Assembly: GCF_004000885.1 (NCBI RefSeq)
Contig: NZ_BIMC01000001.1
Coordinates: 682,001-746,000 of the forward strand
DNA: 64,000 nucleotides
Reading direction: 5' to 3'
Origin: Paenibacillus glucanolyticus NBRC 15330
Lineage (GTDB): Bacteria > Bacillota > Bacilli > Paenibacillales > Paenibacillaceae
In this document: in pieces, positions 1-8,915 of the stretch
How the letters are laid out: the number at the start of each line of letters is the position of its first letter
How positions within the stretch are numbered: the stretch's first letter is position 1
Program-made: the position numbers and the translations under genes
The notes under the pieces: generated by a model
The model's input: only the letters and a program-made list of their open reading frames with translations
The model's database searches: none
What the model was told of the DNA's origin: nothing

Positions 1-1
1 G

Positions 2-49
2 CAGCAGCAAGCGAATTCCATTACAGCGAAAGGAGAATCTCAATCATGA
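2..49 (+). CDS. 3' end of an upstream gene, probably the germinant-receptor B subunit
   Basis: An open frame enters from the left edge and ends in TGA at 47-49. It leaves 15 visible residues ending ..TAKGESQS. The stop overlaps the ATG of the next gene in an ATGA arrangement, which is typical of translationally coupled operon genes. GerA-type receptors consist of A, B and C subunits, and A and C follow directly, so the missing B subunit (an APC-type transporter) is the natural guess. The visible tail is too short to confirm this. Confidence 0.4.
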   Translation, partial: QQQANSITAKGESQS

Positions 50-1458
50 CCATTACCGAGCAGCAGCTCCGAGAACGTTATGCCGATTCCGATGACATCT
101 ATATTTCGTCTTATCCTGGAATGGAAGGCTCGGCACATCCTTGGGCTCTTATGATATACAGTCCGATGATGTGCAACGCCCAGCTGATGTCCAAAATCCT
201 GCTGCCCGTCATCAGTAAGGAATGGAATATATCCGTTACGCAAAAACATGAGTTTGATCCTGGACATCTCGAATATTACCTTACTCTCGACTCCGTTCAG
301 GCCAGCGCTGAATCCATTGATGACATTGTTTTCTCAGGCTATGTGGCGCTGTATTTCCCCAAGGATAACAAGTTATTCTCCTATAGTGCCTCCAAAAGCA
401 TCGGACGAGTACCCGAAGAAACGTCATCGGAGACTTCGGTTAAGGGGCCGCGGGACGGATTTGTCGAGGAACTGGACGTCAACGTGTCCCTCATTCGCAA
501 ACGCCTGAAATCTCCGGATCTTGTCTACACCTCCTACAAGCTGGGCGACCGGAGCAAAACCTCAGTAGGCATCATGTATTTGAAGGACAAGGTTATACCG
601 CAAACGGTGAAAGAAGTGGAAGAGAGACTGAATCATTACTCCGGTGATTCACCGGTGGGCATCGGTGAACTCGCTGAACATATAACACCCTACCGATTTA
701 CGGTACTGCCGATGTTTGATTATACGGGACGAACGGATCTCGCATACGATTCTTTAACGCGCGGCAGATTGATCATCATTATGCAAGGAAGTCCCGTGGT
801 ATTGATTGCACCTGCCAGTTTTATGCAGCTCCTGTTTGCTGCCGAGGACCCGCAAATGCCATTTTATTTTGTATTTCCATGGAGAATCCTTAGGCTTGTG
901 GGCTTCCTGATATCCATCCTGCTTCCGGGTTTCTATATCACACTGATGTCGTACCACCAGGATCAGATCCCCTTCCCGCTGCTGGCAACGGTGGCCAACA
1001 CCCGGCTCGGACTTCCCATTCCGACCGGAATCGAAATGCTGGTTATCCTGTTTCTGCTCACCCTGCTCCGGGAGGCCGGCATGCAGATGCCTTCTCCTAT
1101 CGCATCCACCATCACGGTTGTGTCCGGTATTATTATCGGCGATGCCGCCATTCGAGGGGGGTTCTTCTCGCCTACGATGACCGTAGTCGGTGCATTGGCC
1201 TTTGTGGCCGGTTCGACCCACTCCAATCAGGACTTTGTGGTAACCCAGACGATTTTTCGTTTTTTTGTGCTTGCTTTCTCTTCGGTATTCGGATTATTCG
1301 GTTTTTTTATCGCGATATTCTTGATGGTTCAGTATGCGGCCAACCATAATCCGTTTGGACAGCCCTTTCTCGCTCCCTTCTCTCCCTTCTCCCTGTCCAA
1401 GATCATTCGCAATCTCATGAGGTTTCCGGGTAAGCGAAAAAAAGGCGGCGCATTATGA
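46..1458 (+). CDS. GerA-family spore germination protein (receptor A subunit)
   Basis: This is the A subunit of a germinant receptor of the spore inner membrane. Receptors of this family sense small nutrients and trigger spore germination. The 470 residues match the usual family length. The N-terminal soluble half (roughly residues 1-270) holds the GerA N domain with the family-type stretches ISSYPGMEGS and DGFVEELDVN. The C-terminal half has about five hydrophobic segments, starting near FVFPWRILRLVGF, and ends in a basic tail. An AAAGGAGAA ribosome site at 29-37 supports the ATG at 46. The gene overlaps its neighbours by 4 bases on both sides, which suggests an operon in the order B-A-C. 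The germinant cannot be told from sequence. Confidence 0.93.
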   Translation: MTITEQQLRERYADSDDIYISSYPGMEGSAHPWALMIYSPMMCNAQLMSKILLPVISKEWNISVTQKHEFDPGHLEYYLTLDSVQASAESIDDIVFSGYVALYFPKDNKLFSYSASKSIGRVPEETSSETSVKGPRDGFVEELDVNVSLIRKRLKSPDLVYTSYKLGDRSKTSVGIMYLKDKVIPQTVKEVEERLNHYSGDSPVGIGELAEHITPYRFTVLPMFDYTGRTDLAYDSLTRGRLIIIMQGSPVVLIAPASFMQLLFAAEDPQMPFYFVFPWRILRLVGFLISILLPGFYITLMSYHQDQIPFPLLATVANTRLGLPIPTGIEMLVILFLLTLLREAGMQMPSPIASTITVVSGIIIGDAAIRGGFFSPTMTVVGALAFVAGSTHSNQDFVVTQTIFRFFVLAFSSVFGLFGFFIAIFLMVQYAANHNPFGQPFLAPFSPFSLSKIIRNLMRFPGKRKKGGAL

Positions 1459-2594
1459 GACGGGTCTTGATGCTTGTAGGTATATTGATTTGTTTGCTCA
1501 CAGGGTGCTGGGACAACAAAGAAATACAGGATATTAACTACATCACTGCACTGGGTGTGGATTATAGAGACGGGAATTATATCGCCTATGTGCAGATGCT
1601 TGACTTCGCTACGATAGCCAAGCAAGAAAGCGGCAAATCAACAGAGAAAGCACCCATCTGGGTCGGGAGAGGTACCGGAACGACACTGGCCGGAGCATTC
1701 ATCGACCTGTATACGTCGAGTCAGCAGCGGGTTTCCTGGGGACATGTTACTGCATTGGTGCTTGCGGAAGCTGTATTAAAGCCTGATCAGATGTCACAAG
1801 TGTTTGACCTGACCAACCGTTCCCAGGAAATCCGTTATACCAAATGGGTATACGCCACTCAGGATAACATGGAGGACCTGTTCACCGTCTCGCCATTCTT
1901 TCAACTCTCTCCCCTTCATTCACTGCTGCATGAACCCAAAGAAAGCTACGATCAGTTCTCGTTCATACGCCCGATCCAATTCGTCAATTTCATTCGGCTC
2001 TACCGGGAAAGAGCGGCTACAGTTGTCCTTCCGTCCATTCATATCTCCAGTCAAAACTGGTCTGAAAATCTGAAGCAGCACCCGATTCTGGAGGTCAGCG
2101 GCGCCTTTATGATTAAAAACCAGAAGCTGATGGGCTGGCTCAGCCGCTCCGACCTGCTAGGTACCCGCTGGTTGGCTTCCCCGCACACCCACGCTTCCAT
2201 CATCGTTCAAGAGGAGGGTGAAGCCATTGGGAGCATCAGCCTGGAGAAGCCTCAATCCTCGATTGAGATCATACGCGAACCCAACGACGTGGCCTACAGA
2301 ATTAAACTTAACGTGACGGGGACGGTACAGAATATGTACAAGAAGGTTGGTGTCAGCGAGATGAAGCGGTTAACCGAAGCCGCGCTGAAGAAAGAGATGC
2401 ATACCACCTTTTATAAGGCTGCTCTGCTAAAAGCCGACCCCTACGAGTTATGTCTTCAGTTATATCGAACCGACCCCAAACTATGGAAGAAATTAGTCGA
2501 GCAGAAAAAAGAAATCCATGATGCTTCCCTTCGCGAGCTTGAGGTCGATGTCAACCTACGTTTCTGGGGACAACGCAAAAACCTGAACCGGTAA
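1455..2594 (+). CDS. Ger(x)C-family germination lipoprotein (receptor C subunit)
   Basis: This is the lipoprotein subunit of the same germinant receptor, expected on the outer face of the spore inner membrane. A basic start, a hydrophobic stretch and the lipobox LLTGC put the lipidated cysteine at residue 18, and the family motif CWDNKEIQDI follows directly. The C-terminal third carries the usual Ger(x)C region (VGVSEMKRLTEAALKKEM). The 379 residues are a normal length. The ATG overlaps the end of the A-subunit gene in ATGA, so translation is probably coupled. A strong hairpin shortly after the stop ends the operon. Such operons are normally read in the forespore by sigma-G RNA polymerase, but no promoter lies inside the window. 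Confidence 0.93.
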   Translation: MRRVLMLVGILICLLTGCWDNKEIQDINYITALGVDYRDGNYIAYVQMLDFATIAKQESGKSTEKAPIWVGRGTGTTLAGAFIDLYTSSQQRVSWGHVTALVLAEAVLKPDQMSQVFDLTNRSQEIRYTKWVYATQDNMEDLFTVSPFFQLSPLHSLLHEPKESYDQFSFIRPIQFVNFIRLYRERAATVVLPSIHISSQNWSENLKQHPILEVSGAFMIKNQKLMGWLSRSDLLGTRWLASPHTHASIIVQEEGEAIGSISLEKPQSSIEIIREPNDVAYRIKLNVTGTVQNMYKKVGVSEMKRLTEAALKKEMHTTFYKAALLKADPYELCLQLYRTDPKLWKKLVEQKKEIHDASLRELEVDVNLRFWGQRKNLNR

Positions 2595-2642
2595 CCATCC
2601 GAACCCGCGATGGATTGGTCATTGCCTACGTATTTATACAAA

Positions 2643-2675
2643 AAGAAGCAGGCCGCTGACTGGCCTGCTTCTTTA
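2643..2675. terminator. Bidirectional terminator between the germination operon and nagP
   Basis: A perfect 13-bp stem (2643-2655 with 2663-2675) closes a 7-base loop. It has A-rich sequence on one side and T-rich on the other. It sits between convergent genes, so it can serve both. Confidence 0.85.
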
Positions 2676-2685
2676 CCTTGTTGAA

Positions 2686-4170
2686 TTATTTTTTCATGAT
2701 ATCCTTGATGTCGTCCTTAATGGATTCTGCCTGCGGTCCGAATACGATCTGAACCGCACCCTGACCCAGACGCATGACACCGGATGCGCCTAATTTTTTC
2801 AATTCCGAATCTTTAACGGCCTTCTCGTCCTTAACAACAAGGCGCAGGCGCGTGATACAAGCATCGATGCTGGTAATATTATCGGCACCGCCGATGTTTT
2901 GCAGGACCTTGGCCGCCTTGGACTCTTTGGATACTGCACTGGATGGAGACTGGCCATCGGTTCCAGCGTCCTCAGAGGACAGATCCAAATCGTCGTCATC
3001 CTCGCGTCCAGGTGTCTTCAAGTTCAGCTTGACGATCAGGATTCTGAACAACAGATAGTAAACTACACCGAAAGCCAATCCTACCGGAAGGAGAAGCCAA
3101 GCGTTAGTGGACAGCTTCAGATTCACCAGGTAGTCGATCAGACCCGCAGAGAACGTAAAGCCCAAATGTACATCCAGCATATACATGATCAGACCGGAAA
3201 GACCTGTCAAGAATGCATGCACCACATATAATAATGGAGCTATGAACATGAACGCGAATTCAAGCGGTTCGGTGATACCGGTCAGGAACGATGCCAGTGC
3301 TGAACCGATGAATATCGATCCGACTAACTTGCGTTTGGACGGCTTAGCAGTGTGCATAAAGGCCAGTGCCGCAGCCGGCATCGCAAACATCATGATTGGG
3401 AAGAATCCGGACATAAACATGCCAGCCGTGGGGTCTCCCGCAAAGAATCGCCACAGATCGCCGTGAACGACTTCGCCCGCTGCATTCGTGTAATCTCCGA
3501 TCTGGAACCAGGCGATGGAGTTTAATACGTGGTGCAGGCCCAGAGGGATAAGCAAGCGGTTAGCCATACCGAAGATGAACGATCCAATACCTTCAAGACC
3601 AACAACCCAGTTCCCGAAAGCAGATATTCCATCTTGGACCGGGCTCCAAACCATACCGATCAGCACGGCAAGCACCATCGTGGAAGCTGCTGTGATAATC
3701 GGAACGAAGCGCTTACCCGCAAAGAAGCCCAACCAATCCGGCATTTTAATATTGTGGAATTTATTATATAAGTATGCGGACCACAGACCAACAAAGAAAC
3801 CGCCAAGAACGCCCATATTCAACTTCACGTCATCTGGTATAAACGGCATTTGCAGCGGTACTTGTGCAAGAACTTTGGTAAGCACCATGTACCCGATAAG
3901 AGCGGATAGAGCCGCAACGGCGTCTCCAGCAAAACCAATTGCAACGCCAATCGCAAAGATGAACGGCAAATTGTCCAGAATCGCAAGGGCACCGGAGGTC
4001 ATGAACGGAGTTACATATTGATTCAGAAAAGCTCCGAAAGCCCCTAAAGGTATATCTTTTTGATAGTCAATCAATCCAAGCCCCTGCAAGATACCTGCCG
4101 CAGGTAGTGTAGCCACGGGCAGCATAAGGGACTTACCCAGCTTTTGCAATTTAGCCAGCATGTCAATCAT
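2686..4170 (-). CDS. nagP: PTS EIICB transporter, N-acetylglucosamine type
   Basis: This is a membrane sugar permease of the phosphotransferase system that imports and phosphorylates its sugar. Residues 1-390 form the EIIC domain and the C-terminal 75 form EIIB, with the phospho-accepting Cys438 in DACITRLRL. Several stretches (WFQIGDYTNAAGEVVHGD, AGMFMSGFFPIMMF, LNLKTPGRED) match the NagE/NagP branch better than glucose-specific PtsG, so I call N-acetylglucosamine as substrate. There is no EIIA domain; a separate EIIA gene lies just upstream. A long leader carries a promoter, a RAT/terminator and a cre site. The pairing with a GlcT-type antiterminator would be more usual for glucose, so the substrate remains an inference. 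Confidence 0.9.
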   Translation of the reverse strand: MIDMLAKLQKLGKSLMLPVATLPAAGILQGLGLIDYQKDIPLGAFGAFLNQYVTPFMTSGALAILDNLPFIFAIGVAIGFAGDAVAALSALIGYMVLTKVLAQVPLQMPFIPDDVKLNMGVLGGFFVGLWSAYLYNKFHNIKMPDWLGFFAGKRFVPIITAASTMVLAVLIGMVWSPVQDGISAFGNWVVGLEGIGSFIFGMANRLLIPLGLHHVLNSIAWFQIGDYTNAAGEVVHGDLWRFFAGDPTAGMFMSGFFPIMMFAMPAAALAFMHTAKPSKRKLVGSIFIGSALASFLTGITEPLEFAFMFIAPLLYVVHAFLTGLSGLIMYMLDVHLGFTFSAGLIDYLVNLKLSTNAWLLLPVGLAFGVVYYLLFRILIVKLNLKTPGREDDDDLDLSSEDAGTDGQSPSSAVSKESKAAKVLQNIGGADNITSIDACITRLRLVVKDEKAVKDSELKKLGASGVMRLGQGAVQIVFGPQAESIKDDIKDIMKK

Positions 4171-4200
4171 CCTTTCAACTTCAATAATTTAGCTTTCTAC

Positions 4201-4214
4201 TGAAAACGTTTACA
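4201..4214. promoter_or_regulatory. Catabolite-responsive element (cre) in the nagP leader
   Basis: TGAAAACGTTTACA fits the Firmicute cre consensus WTGNAARCGNWWWCA. It lies 31 bases upstream of the nagP ATG and far downstream of the promoter. CcpA bound here would act as a roadblock to elongating RNA polymerase. Confidence 0.7.
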
Positions 4215-4392
4215 TAATGCGTCGAATATATAACTATTTCGTCCCTCCATTCGGGTAGAAAAAGAATCCTCCTCCTCGTGGGTTTCTTGTATTCATCGAA
4301 GATTCTTCAAAAAGAGCGACGATGACTAGAGGTACGTTATCTTGTGATATAGAACTCGGTCTGCCCTGCTAAAACAATGTGCATTCTATATC

Positions 4393-4482
4393 AACAAAAA
4401 AAGCCAAGGAGGACGGTGACTAAATAAAAATAGTCATGGTCTTCCTTGGCTCATGCCCACAAACGCGGTAACACGCCGTTCT
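4393..4482 (-). promoter_or_regulatory. RAT antiterminator RNA plus overlapping terminator in the nagP leader
   Basis: Read on the minus strand, the RAT (4448-4482) has the BglG/GlcT-type core GGCGTGTTACC..GGGCATGAGCC. Its 3' end overlaps a terminator whose stem pairs AGCCAAGGA (4443-4451) with TCCTTGGCT (4402-4410), extended by inner pairing and followed by a T-run (plus-strand A-run 4394-4401). Binding of the antiterminator protein to the RAT would block the terminator and allow nagP to be read. The element is a near copy of the one upstream of the antiterminator gene. Confidence 0.85.
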
Positions 4483-4501
4483 CTTATTCATTTCTGCTGT
4501 T

Positions 4502-4531
4502 ATCTTAATTCAGGTGTTCCTGTTTTGTCAA
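4502..4531 (-). promoter_or_regulatory. Sigma-A type promoter for nagP
   Basis: On the minus strand TTGACA (4526-4531) is followed after 18 bases by TAAGAT (4502-4507). It lies just upstream of the RAT and downstream of the EIIA gene, so nagP has its own promoter. Confidence 0.6.
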
Positions 4532-4567
4532 TATCCAATATTTCAATCCATGATTCATTATGTTGCA

Positions 4568-5065
4568 CTACTTCAATTCAATGGTGAGAACATGATCTTG
4601 CCCGGATACAACATCGCCAATCTGCCCTTCGACCTTTGAAGCCACTTCATCCGCATTAGTCACAATGATCGGTGTAATCGTTGGATAACCCGCGGCCTTG
4701 ATAGCGGCCATGTCGAACTCAATGAGAGTCTGACCCGATTTCACCTGATCTCCAGCTTGAACATGACTGGTAAAACCTTCGCCCTTAAGACCGACCGTAT
4801 TAATCCCTATATGAAATAAATACTGAAGCTGCGTCGCGGGATCTTCCAGCATCACGGCATGCTTCGATTTAATGACATGAGCAACCGTACCGTCAAAAGG
4901 GGCTACTAATTTCCCCTCCGAAGGCTCGATAGCAATGCCTTGGCCCATATGCCCGGCAGCAAACGCCTCATCCGGCACTTGGGATAAGGGTACTGCTTTA
5001 CCTGACAATGGAGCTGTGACTTGAATGGCTGTTGCTGTCTTTTTCTTTTTCCAACGATCGAACAT
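4568..5065 (-). CDS. crr: PTS EIIA component, glucose (Crr) family
   Basis: This is a soluble phosphocarrier that passes phosphate from HPr to an EIIB domain, here most likely that of the neighbouring EIICB which lacks its own EIIA. The 165 residues form one EIIA-Glc domain after a lysine-rich start. The two active-site histidines are H69 (SKHAVML) and H85 (LFHIGINTV); H85 should be the phosphorylated one. The usual HIGIDTV motif reads HIGINTV here, a mild change. The gene starts one base downstream of the antiterminator stop, so the two are co-transcribed. In Firmicutes such a separate EIIA may serve several permeases. Confidence 0.9.
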   Translation of the reverse strand: MFDRWKKKKTATAIQVTAPLSGKAVPLSQVPDEAFAAGHMGQGIAIEPSEGKLVAPFDGTVAHVIKSKHAVMLEDPATQLQYLFHIGINTVGLKGEGFTSHVQAGDQVKSGQTLIEFDMAAIKAAGYPTITPIIVTNADEVASKVEGQIGDVVSGQDHVLTIELK

Positions 5066-5066
5066 A

Positions 5067-5954
5067 TTATGATTCCTCCCTGGGTTGATTCTTCTGCTGT
5101 ATTCGGCCTGTGAACAGCCGGTATAGATGCATGGCTAGAAAGCAGATTTCCGCTTCCGGTACTTTCTTGCCGAGTTCCTTCTCCATCATTGCCGCAAGAC
5201 GAGCAGCCATACCGTACTCATAAGTGAACTTGGTACGAATCTGTTCTGCGAACGGATTATCCACGTGGATCTCCTGGTTCAGCATACGATCTACGGAGAA
5301 TCTCAAATGCATGAGAAGGCGGACATAATCCATACTCCCCCGGTCGAAGATCGCCTGCCGCTCCTCTTCTATATATTTCACCAAACTTCCCACCACATTC
5401 GAAGCCTTCACCAGATGGCCTACCGGCACATGGCTGACAGCAGAATAAACATGATAGGTCAAGAAACCAATCTCGTCCTCCGGAACCTCGATGTGAAAGG
5501 TCTGGCCGATGATTTCCGCTGCTTTGGCTGCGATATCATATTCTTTCGGGAAGCTGATTCGGGTCTCTTCAAGGAAAGGGTTTATAATATCCATACCCTT
5601 ACGGATTCTGTAGATCGTAAACTGGATATGGCTCGGCAAAGCCAAATAAACCTTGTCGTTTAATGTGCCCGGAAATTCCTGTCCTATGAGATTGAGTATC
5701 TGGTCTGTGATCTCCATCACCAGTGGATCGAACTCTTCCAGCAGATGATGAGCTTGACTCCACTGCTCCCGATCCTCGAGCCTGAACAGCTTCTCAATCC
5801 GCTCATCGTCCGAGGAGATCGTACCGCCTGTTTTTACTCCAAAGCCAATTCCTTTGCCGAGGATGACGTATTCCGATTCTTTTTTGCCGCCATTAACCAT
5901 CACGACATTGTTACCAATAACACGCACAACTGTAAACAACTCGATCCCGCTCAT
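5067..5954 (-). CDS. glcT: GlcT-like transcription antiterminator (BglG/SacY family)
   Basis: This is an RNA-binding antiterminator controlled by PTS phosphorylation. Residues 1-57 form the CAT RNA-binding domain with the family signature VVRVIGNNVVMV..ILGKGIGFG. Two PRD domains follow (about 65-170 and 175-285) with conserved histidines in EIGFLTYHVYSA and AEICFLAMHLYRL. The 295 residues are normal. One RAT/terminator lies in front of this gene and a second in front of nagP, so the protein is expected to control its own operon with EIIA and the transporter. In B. subtilis, EIIB of the cognate permease inactivates GlcT by phosphorylation when sugar is absent. The same is likely here but not shown by sequence. 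Confidence 0.9.
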   Translation of the reverse strand: MSGIELFTVVRVIGNNVVMVNGGKKESEYVILGKGIGFGVKTGGTISSDDERIEKLFRLEDREQWSQAHHLLEEFDPLVMEITDQILNLIGQEFPGTLNDKVYLALPSHIQFTIYRIRKGMDIINPFLEETRISFPKEYDIAAKAAEIIGQTFHIEVPEDEIGFLTYHVYSAVSHVPVGHLVKASNVVGSLVKYIEEERQAIFDRGSMDYVRLLMHLRFSVDRMLNQEIHVDNPFAEQIRTKFTYEYGMAARLAAMMEKELGKKVPEAEICFLAMHLYRLFTGRIQQKNQPREES

Positions 5955-6043
5955 TGACTTCCCCCTTTCCTTTAAGTTTAATCAGAGAACAGCCGAAGGA
6001 TTCATGTCCGAAGATAAGCTCCAGGCAAATTCCCGCAAACATG

Positions 6044-6115
6044 AAAAAAGCCAAGAAAAGACCCCTTTGAAAGCTGTCTCTTCTTGGCTCATGCCCTGTT
6101 AGGTAACACGCCGTC
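6044..6115 (-). promoter_or_regulatory. RAT antiterminator RNA plus overlapping terminator upstream of glcT
   Basis: On the minus strand the RAT (6086-6115) reads GGCGTGTTACC..GGGCATGAGCC. It overlaps a terminator made of AGCCAAGAA (6081-6089) pairing with TTCTTGGCT (6049-6057), with a T-run (plus-strand A-run 6044-6049). Its position in the leader of the antiterminator gene points to positive autoregulation. Confidence 0.85.
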
Positions 6116-6136
6116 TCTTGTTGGTGCTATAACCCC

Positions 6137-6166
6137 ATCATAAAACAATTCGCTTGCATTCGTCAA
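6137..6166 (-). promoter_or_regulatory. Sigma-A type promoter of the glcT-EIIA operon
   Basis: On the minus strand TTGACG (6161-6166), an 18-base spacer and TATGAT (6137-6142) lie directly upstream of the RAT. Confidence 0.6.
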
Positions 6167-6230
6167 CATTTGACACTCGAAACTGGACATCCCAAGCGGG
6201 AATTCACACCAAGCCCATTAACGGAATTCG

Positions 6231-8915
6231 TTAATTCCCTACCCATTTCTGAAGAGCGACAATAACCTCGTGAATATGAACCGGCTTATGAATATAACCG
6301 TTGGCACCATCGGCAAGGAATTGATCCTTATCCCTCATGGCATTCGAACTCATCACGATAATGGGAAGGTTGGACCACTCCGAATTCTCTCGAATCCGTT
6401 TCATTGTTTCGATTCCGTCCATCTCGGGCATCACCAGATCCAACAAGACCGCATTGATGGAGGATTGTTTGTTGAGCACCTCCAGGCATTCATAACCATT
6501 TTGTGCTGTATGCACGGTCATCTGGAGTTTCTCCAGCGCATTGGTCAAACCATACACATTACGGATATCGTCGTCCACGATTAATACCGTTTTGTGTTCC
6601 AATTGGCTAAGCTCGTCCAGCTCATACTCCTCTATCCGTATATCACTCAAGCTCGTATGGCTTGCGGCAGCGGCCACCTCAGGCAGCACAAATAAGCTTT
6701 CGCTGCCGCCATACTCTGTTACGAGCGGCAAATACAAGACAAATAAACTTCCGCTTCCTTCCTCGCTCTCGACGGTAATATATCCGCCCAGCAGCTTGGC
6801 AAGATGCAGCGATATCGATAAACCGAGACCCGTTCCACCGAATCTTCTGGCAGTGGTTTCTTCCCCCTGCTGGAAGGCTTCAAAGATCGGTTGAAGATGC
6901 TCTGCCGCAATCCCGATACCGGTATCCTCCACTGAAAAAGCAATGACTTCTCCACTGATGATGAAATCCGAAGTGACAATCGAATTCATTTTCTTTACAG
7001 ACAGTTTTACGCTGCCGCTCTCTGTGAACTTGATGGCATTCGAGAGCAGGTTGCGCAGAATTTGATGGAGCCTCATCCCATCGCTGTACATCATGTCGGG
7101 CAGATCTTCCGCCATCTCAATTTCAAACTCCAGATTTTTGGACTCTGCGCTCTTGGAGAAATACCCTTCCATCAATTCCGGCAGCTCTGTCAGATTTACC
7201 AGATCCATCTCGATTTGCATCTTACCGGCTTCTACTTTGGACAGATCCAGAATATCATTGATTAAATTCAGCAGCTCACTGCCTGAATTATGAATGACAG
7301 AAGCATAATGCTGCTCTTCCTCTGTCAGGTTGCCCTGCTTATTCTCCGATAAGATCTGGGACAGGATTAACATGCTGTTCAGCGGTGTCCGAAGTTCATG
7401 GGACATATTCGCCAGAAATTGAGACTTATACTTGGAGCTCTTCTCCAGCTCCTTCGCATAATTCTCCAGCTCACTGGCTGCTATTAACGCCGCTTCCTTC
7501 TGTGCTCCCAGACGTTCATTCAGAAGATGCATCTCAACCGAGTGGGCTTGAAGCTCCTCCGTCTGTGTCTGCAGTTCTTCCGTCTGACTCTGCAGCTCCT
7601 CATTCAAGGTCTGCGATTCGTGATATAACTGCTGGATCTCCATTTTACTTCGAATAGAGTTCAGCGTAACCCCTAGCTGTTGATTAAGTTGTTCGAGCAG
7701 CTGAATTTCCAGTTCATCAAAGGGTTTGAATTTGGCTAATTCAATTACGCCAAGGACCTGCCCCTCGAACATGACAGGTGCAAGCAGCAAGGTCGTAGGC
7801 TCAGCATCACCCAGACCCGATTCTATCCGTACATAGTTCGGCGGGATATCGTCCAGAATAATCATTCGCTGCTCCAGCATACATTGACCTACCAAACCTT
7901 CACCTGGCAGGAAACGGTCTCTGACCTTGTTCCAGGGCTCACCATCAGGGTCAGCAAAAGCCGCGGCCTTTACCAATTCTGAACCGTTTCGGTTAATAAA
8001 AACAGCTCCATACGGCAGCTTCATGATTAAAGCAAGCTTATGAATGAAAAATTGCACGGCCGTCTCCACGCGATCTGACGATTGAAGCAGAGTGGACATG
8101 ATCGAAATATGATCCTTGGCCCAATTCTGTCTCCCCACCTGTGCCAGCAGCTCGTTGGTTGTATCAGCCAACTGCCTCACCTCATCGTTGGAGCGGACAT
8201 GAATCCGTTGGGACATATTGCCGCCTTTAACGATATCAGAGATGATATCGGTTACTTGAGAGATCGGTCTTACAATGCTCTTGGAAATAATCAAAGCCGC
8301 ACAGATCGTAATCAGAGCTGCTCCGGCCCACAACGCATACATCAGAGACAGCAATTGGGTGTTGCTATCCTTCATGTCGTCAATCCTGCTTGTTGTCAGC
8401 TCACGTTCTGTGTCTCGGAACGAGAGGAATAACTCGTGAATGGAGTTCATCGCTTGCTGCCCGGGATCGTTGATGAAGAAATGAAGAGCTTCCTCATCTT
8501 GTCCAAGCTGTTTCAATTGAACCGCAGGCTGACCCGCATTGGTAATCCATTCCTGGATATTTTCTTTGATATTCTCCAAATGATTCGCTTGCTCAGAACT
8601 TTCGCTTACCAGCTGGTACAGCTTGTTGTACTTAATTTGCCAGGAGGACAACGCTTGGTTGAACGGCTCCAGATAGGTCTCGTCACCCGTGATAACATAC
8701 CCGCGTTGACCGGTTTCCATCTCCAGCAAATCCTTCTCGATTTCGTGCGTCAAATTATGTACTTCGATATCATGCTTCTCTATAAAATCCGCCTCTTGCT
8801 GCAGTGAAGAGATGCGGTCCGATACAATCCAGAGAAAAGCTCCAAGACATAACAGTATCAACAAATATCCGATTACAATCTTGCTGCGGATATTGATTTT
8901 CAGGTTGTTAGACAA
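6231..8915 (-). CDS. Membrane hybrid histidine kinase (CHASE3-HAMP-GAF-HisKA-HATPase-REC)
   Basis: This is a large sensor kinase of 894 residues. In order it has a first membrane segment (about 12-30), an extracellular CHASE3-type four-helix domain with EMETGQRGYVITGDETYLEPF, a second membrane segment (about 190-212), HAMP, GAF (about 280-420) and a long Gln/Glu-rich coiled coil (LQSQTEELQTQTEELQ). HisKA carries phospho-acceptor H506 in SHELRTPLNS, the HATPase domain has DTGIGIA and FGGTGLGLSI, and a C-terminal receiver has phospho-acceptor D826 in LLDLVMPEMDG. The layout suggests a phosphorelay kinase. No response regulator or phosphotransfer gene is adjacent, so its partner and signal are unknown. 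It is a single-gene unit ending just before the PTS locus. Confidence 0.92.
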   Translation of the reverse strand: MSNNLKINIRSKIVIGYLLILLCLGAFLWIVSDRISSLQQEADFIEKHDIEVHNLTHEIEKDLLEMETGQRGYVITGDETYLEPFNQALSSWQIKYNKLYQLVSESSEQANHLENIKENIQEWITNAGQPAVQLKQLGQDEEALHFFINDPGQQAMNSIHELFLSFRDTERELTTSRIDDMKDSNTQLLSLMYALWAGAALITICAALIISKSIVRPISQVTDIISDIVKGGNMSQRIHVRSNDEVRQLADTTNELLAQVGRQNWAKDHISIMSTLLQSSDRVETAVQFFIHKLALIMKLPYGAVFINRNGSELVKAAAFADPDGEPWNKVRDRFLPGEGLVGQCMLEQRMIILDDIPPNYVRIESGLGDAEPTTLLLAPVMFEGQVLGVIELAKFKPFDELEIQLLEQLNQQLGVTLNSIRSKMEIQQLYHESQTLNEELQSQTEELQTQTEELQAHSVEMHLLNERLGAQKEAALIAASELENYAKELEKSSKYKSQFLANMSHELRTPLNSMLILSQILSENKQGNLTEEEQHYASVIHNSGSELLNLINDILDLSKVEAGKMQIEMDLVNLTELPELMEGYFSKSAESKNLEFEIEMAEDLPDMMYSDGMRLHQILRNLLSNAIKFTESGSVKLSVKKMNSIVTSDFIISGEVIAFSVEDTGIGIAAEHLQPIFEAFQQGEETTARRFGGTGLGLSISLHLAKLLGGYITVESEEGSGSLFVLYLPLVTEYGGSESLFVLPEVAAAASHTSLSDIRIEEYELDELSQLEHKTVLIVDDDIRNVYGLTNALEKLQMTVHTAQNGYECLEVLNKQSSINAVLLDLVMPEMDGIETMKRIRENSEWSNLPIIVMSSNAMRDKDQFLADGANGYIHKPVHIHEVIVALQKWVGN

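Noticed and set aside
754-1221. Long minus-strand frame inside the GerA gene
   Set aside because: It is antisense to a clear family member, has low-complexity composition and no ribosome site.
5854-6102. Plus-strand frame over the glcT leader
   Set aside because: It reads through the RAT/terminator on the opposite strand and is a by-product of that RNA structure.
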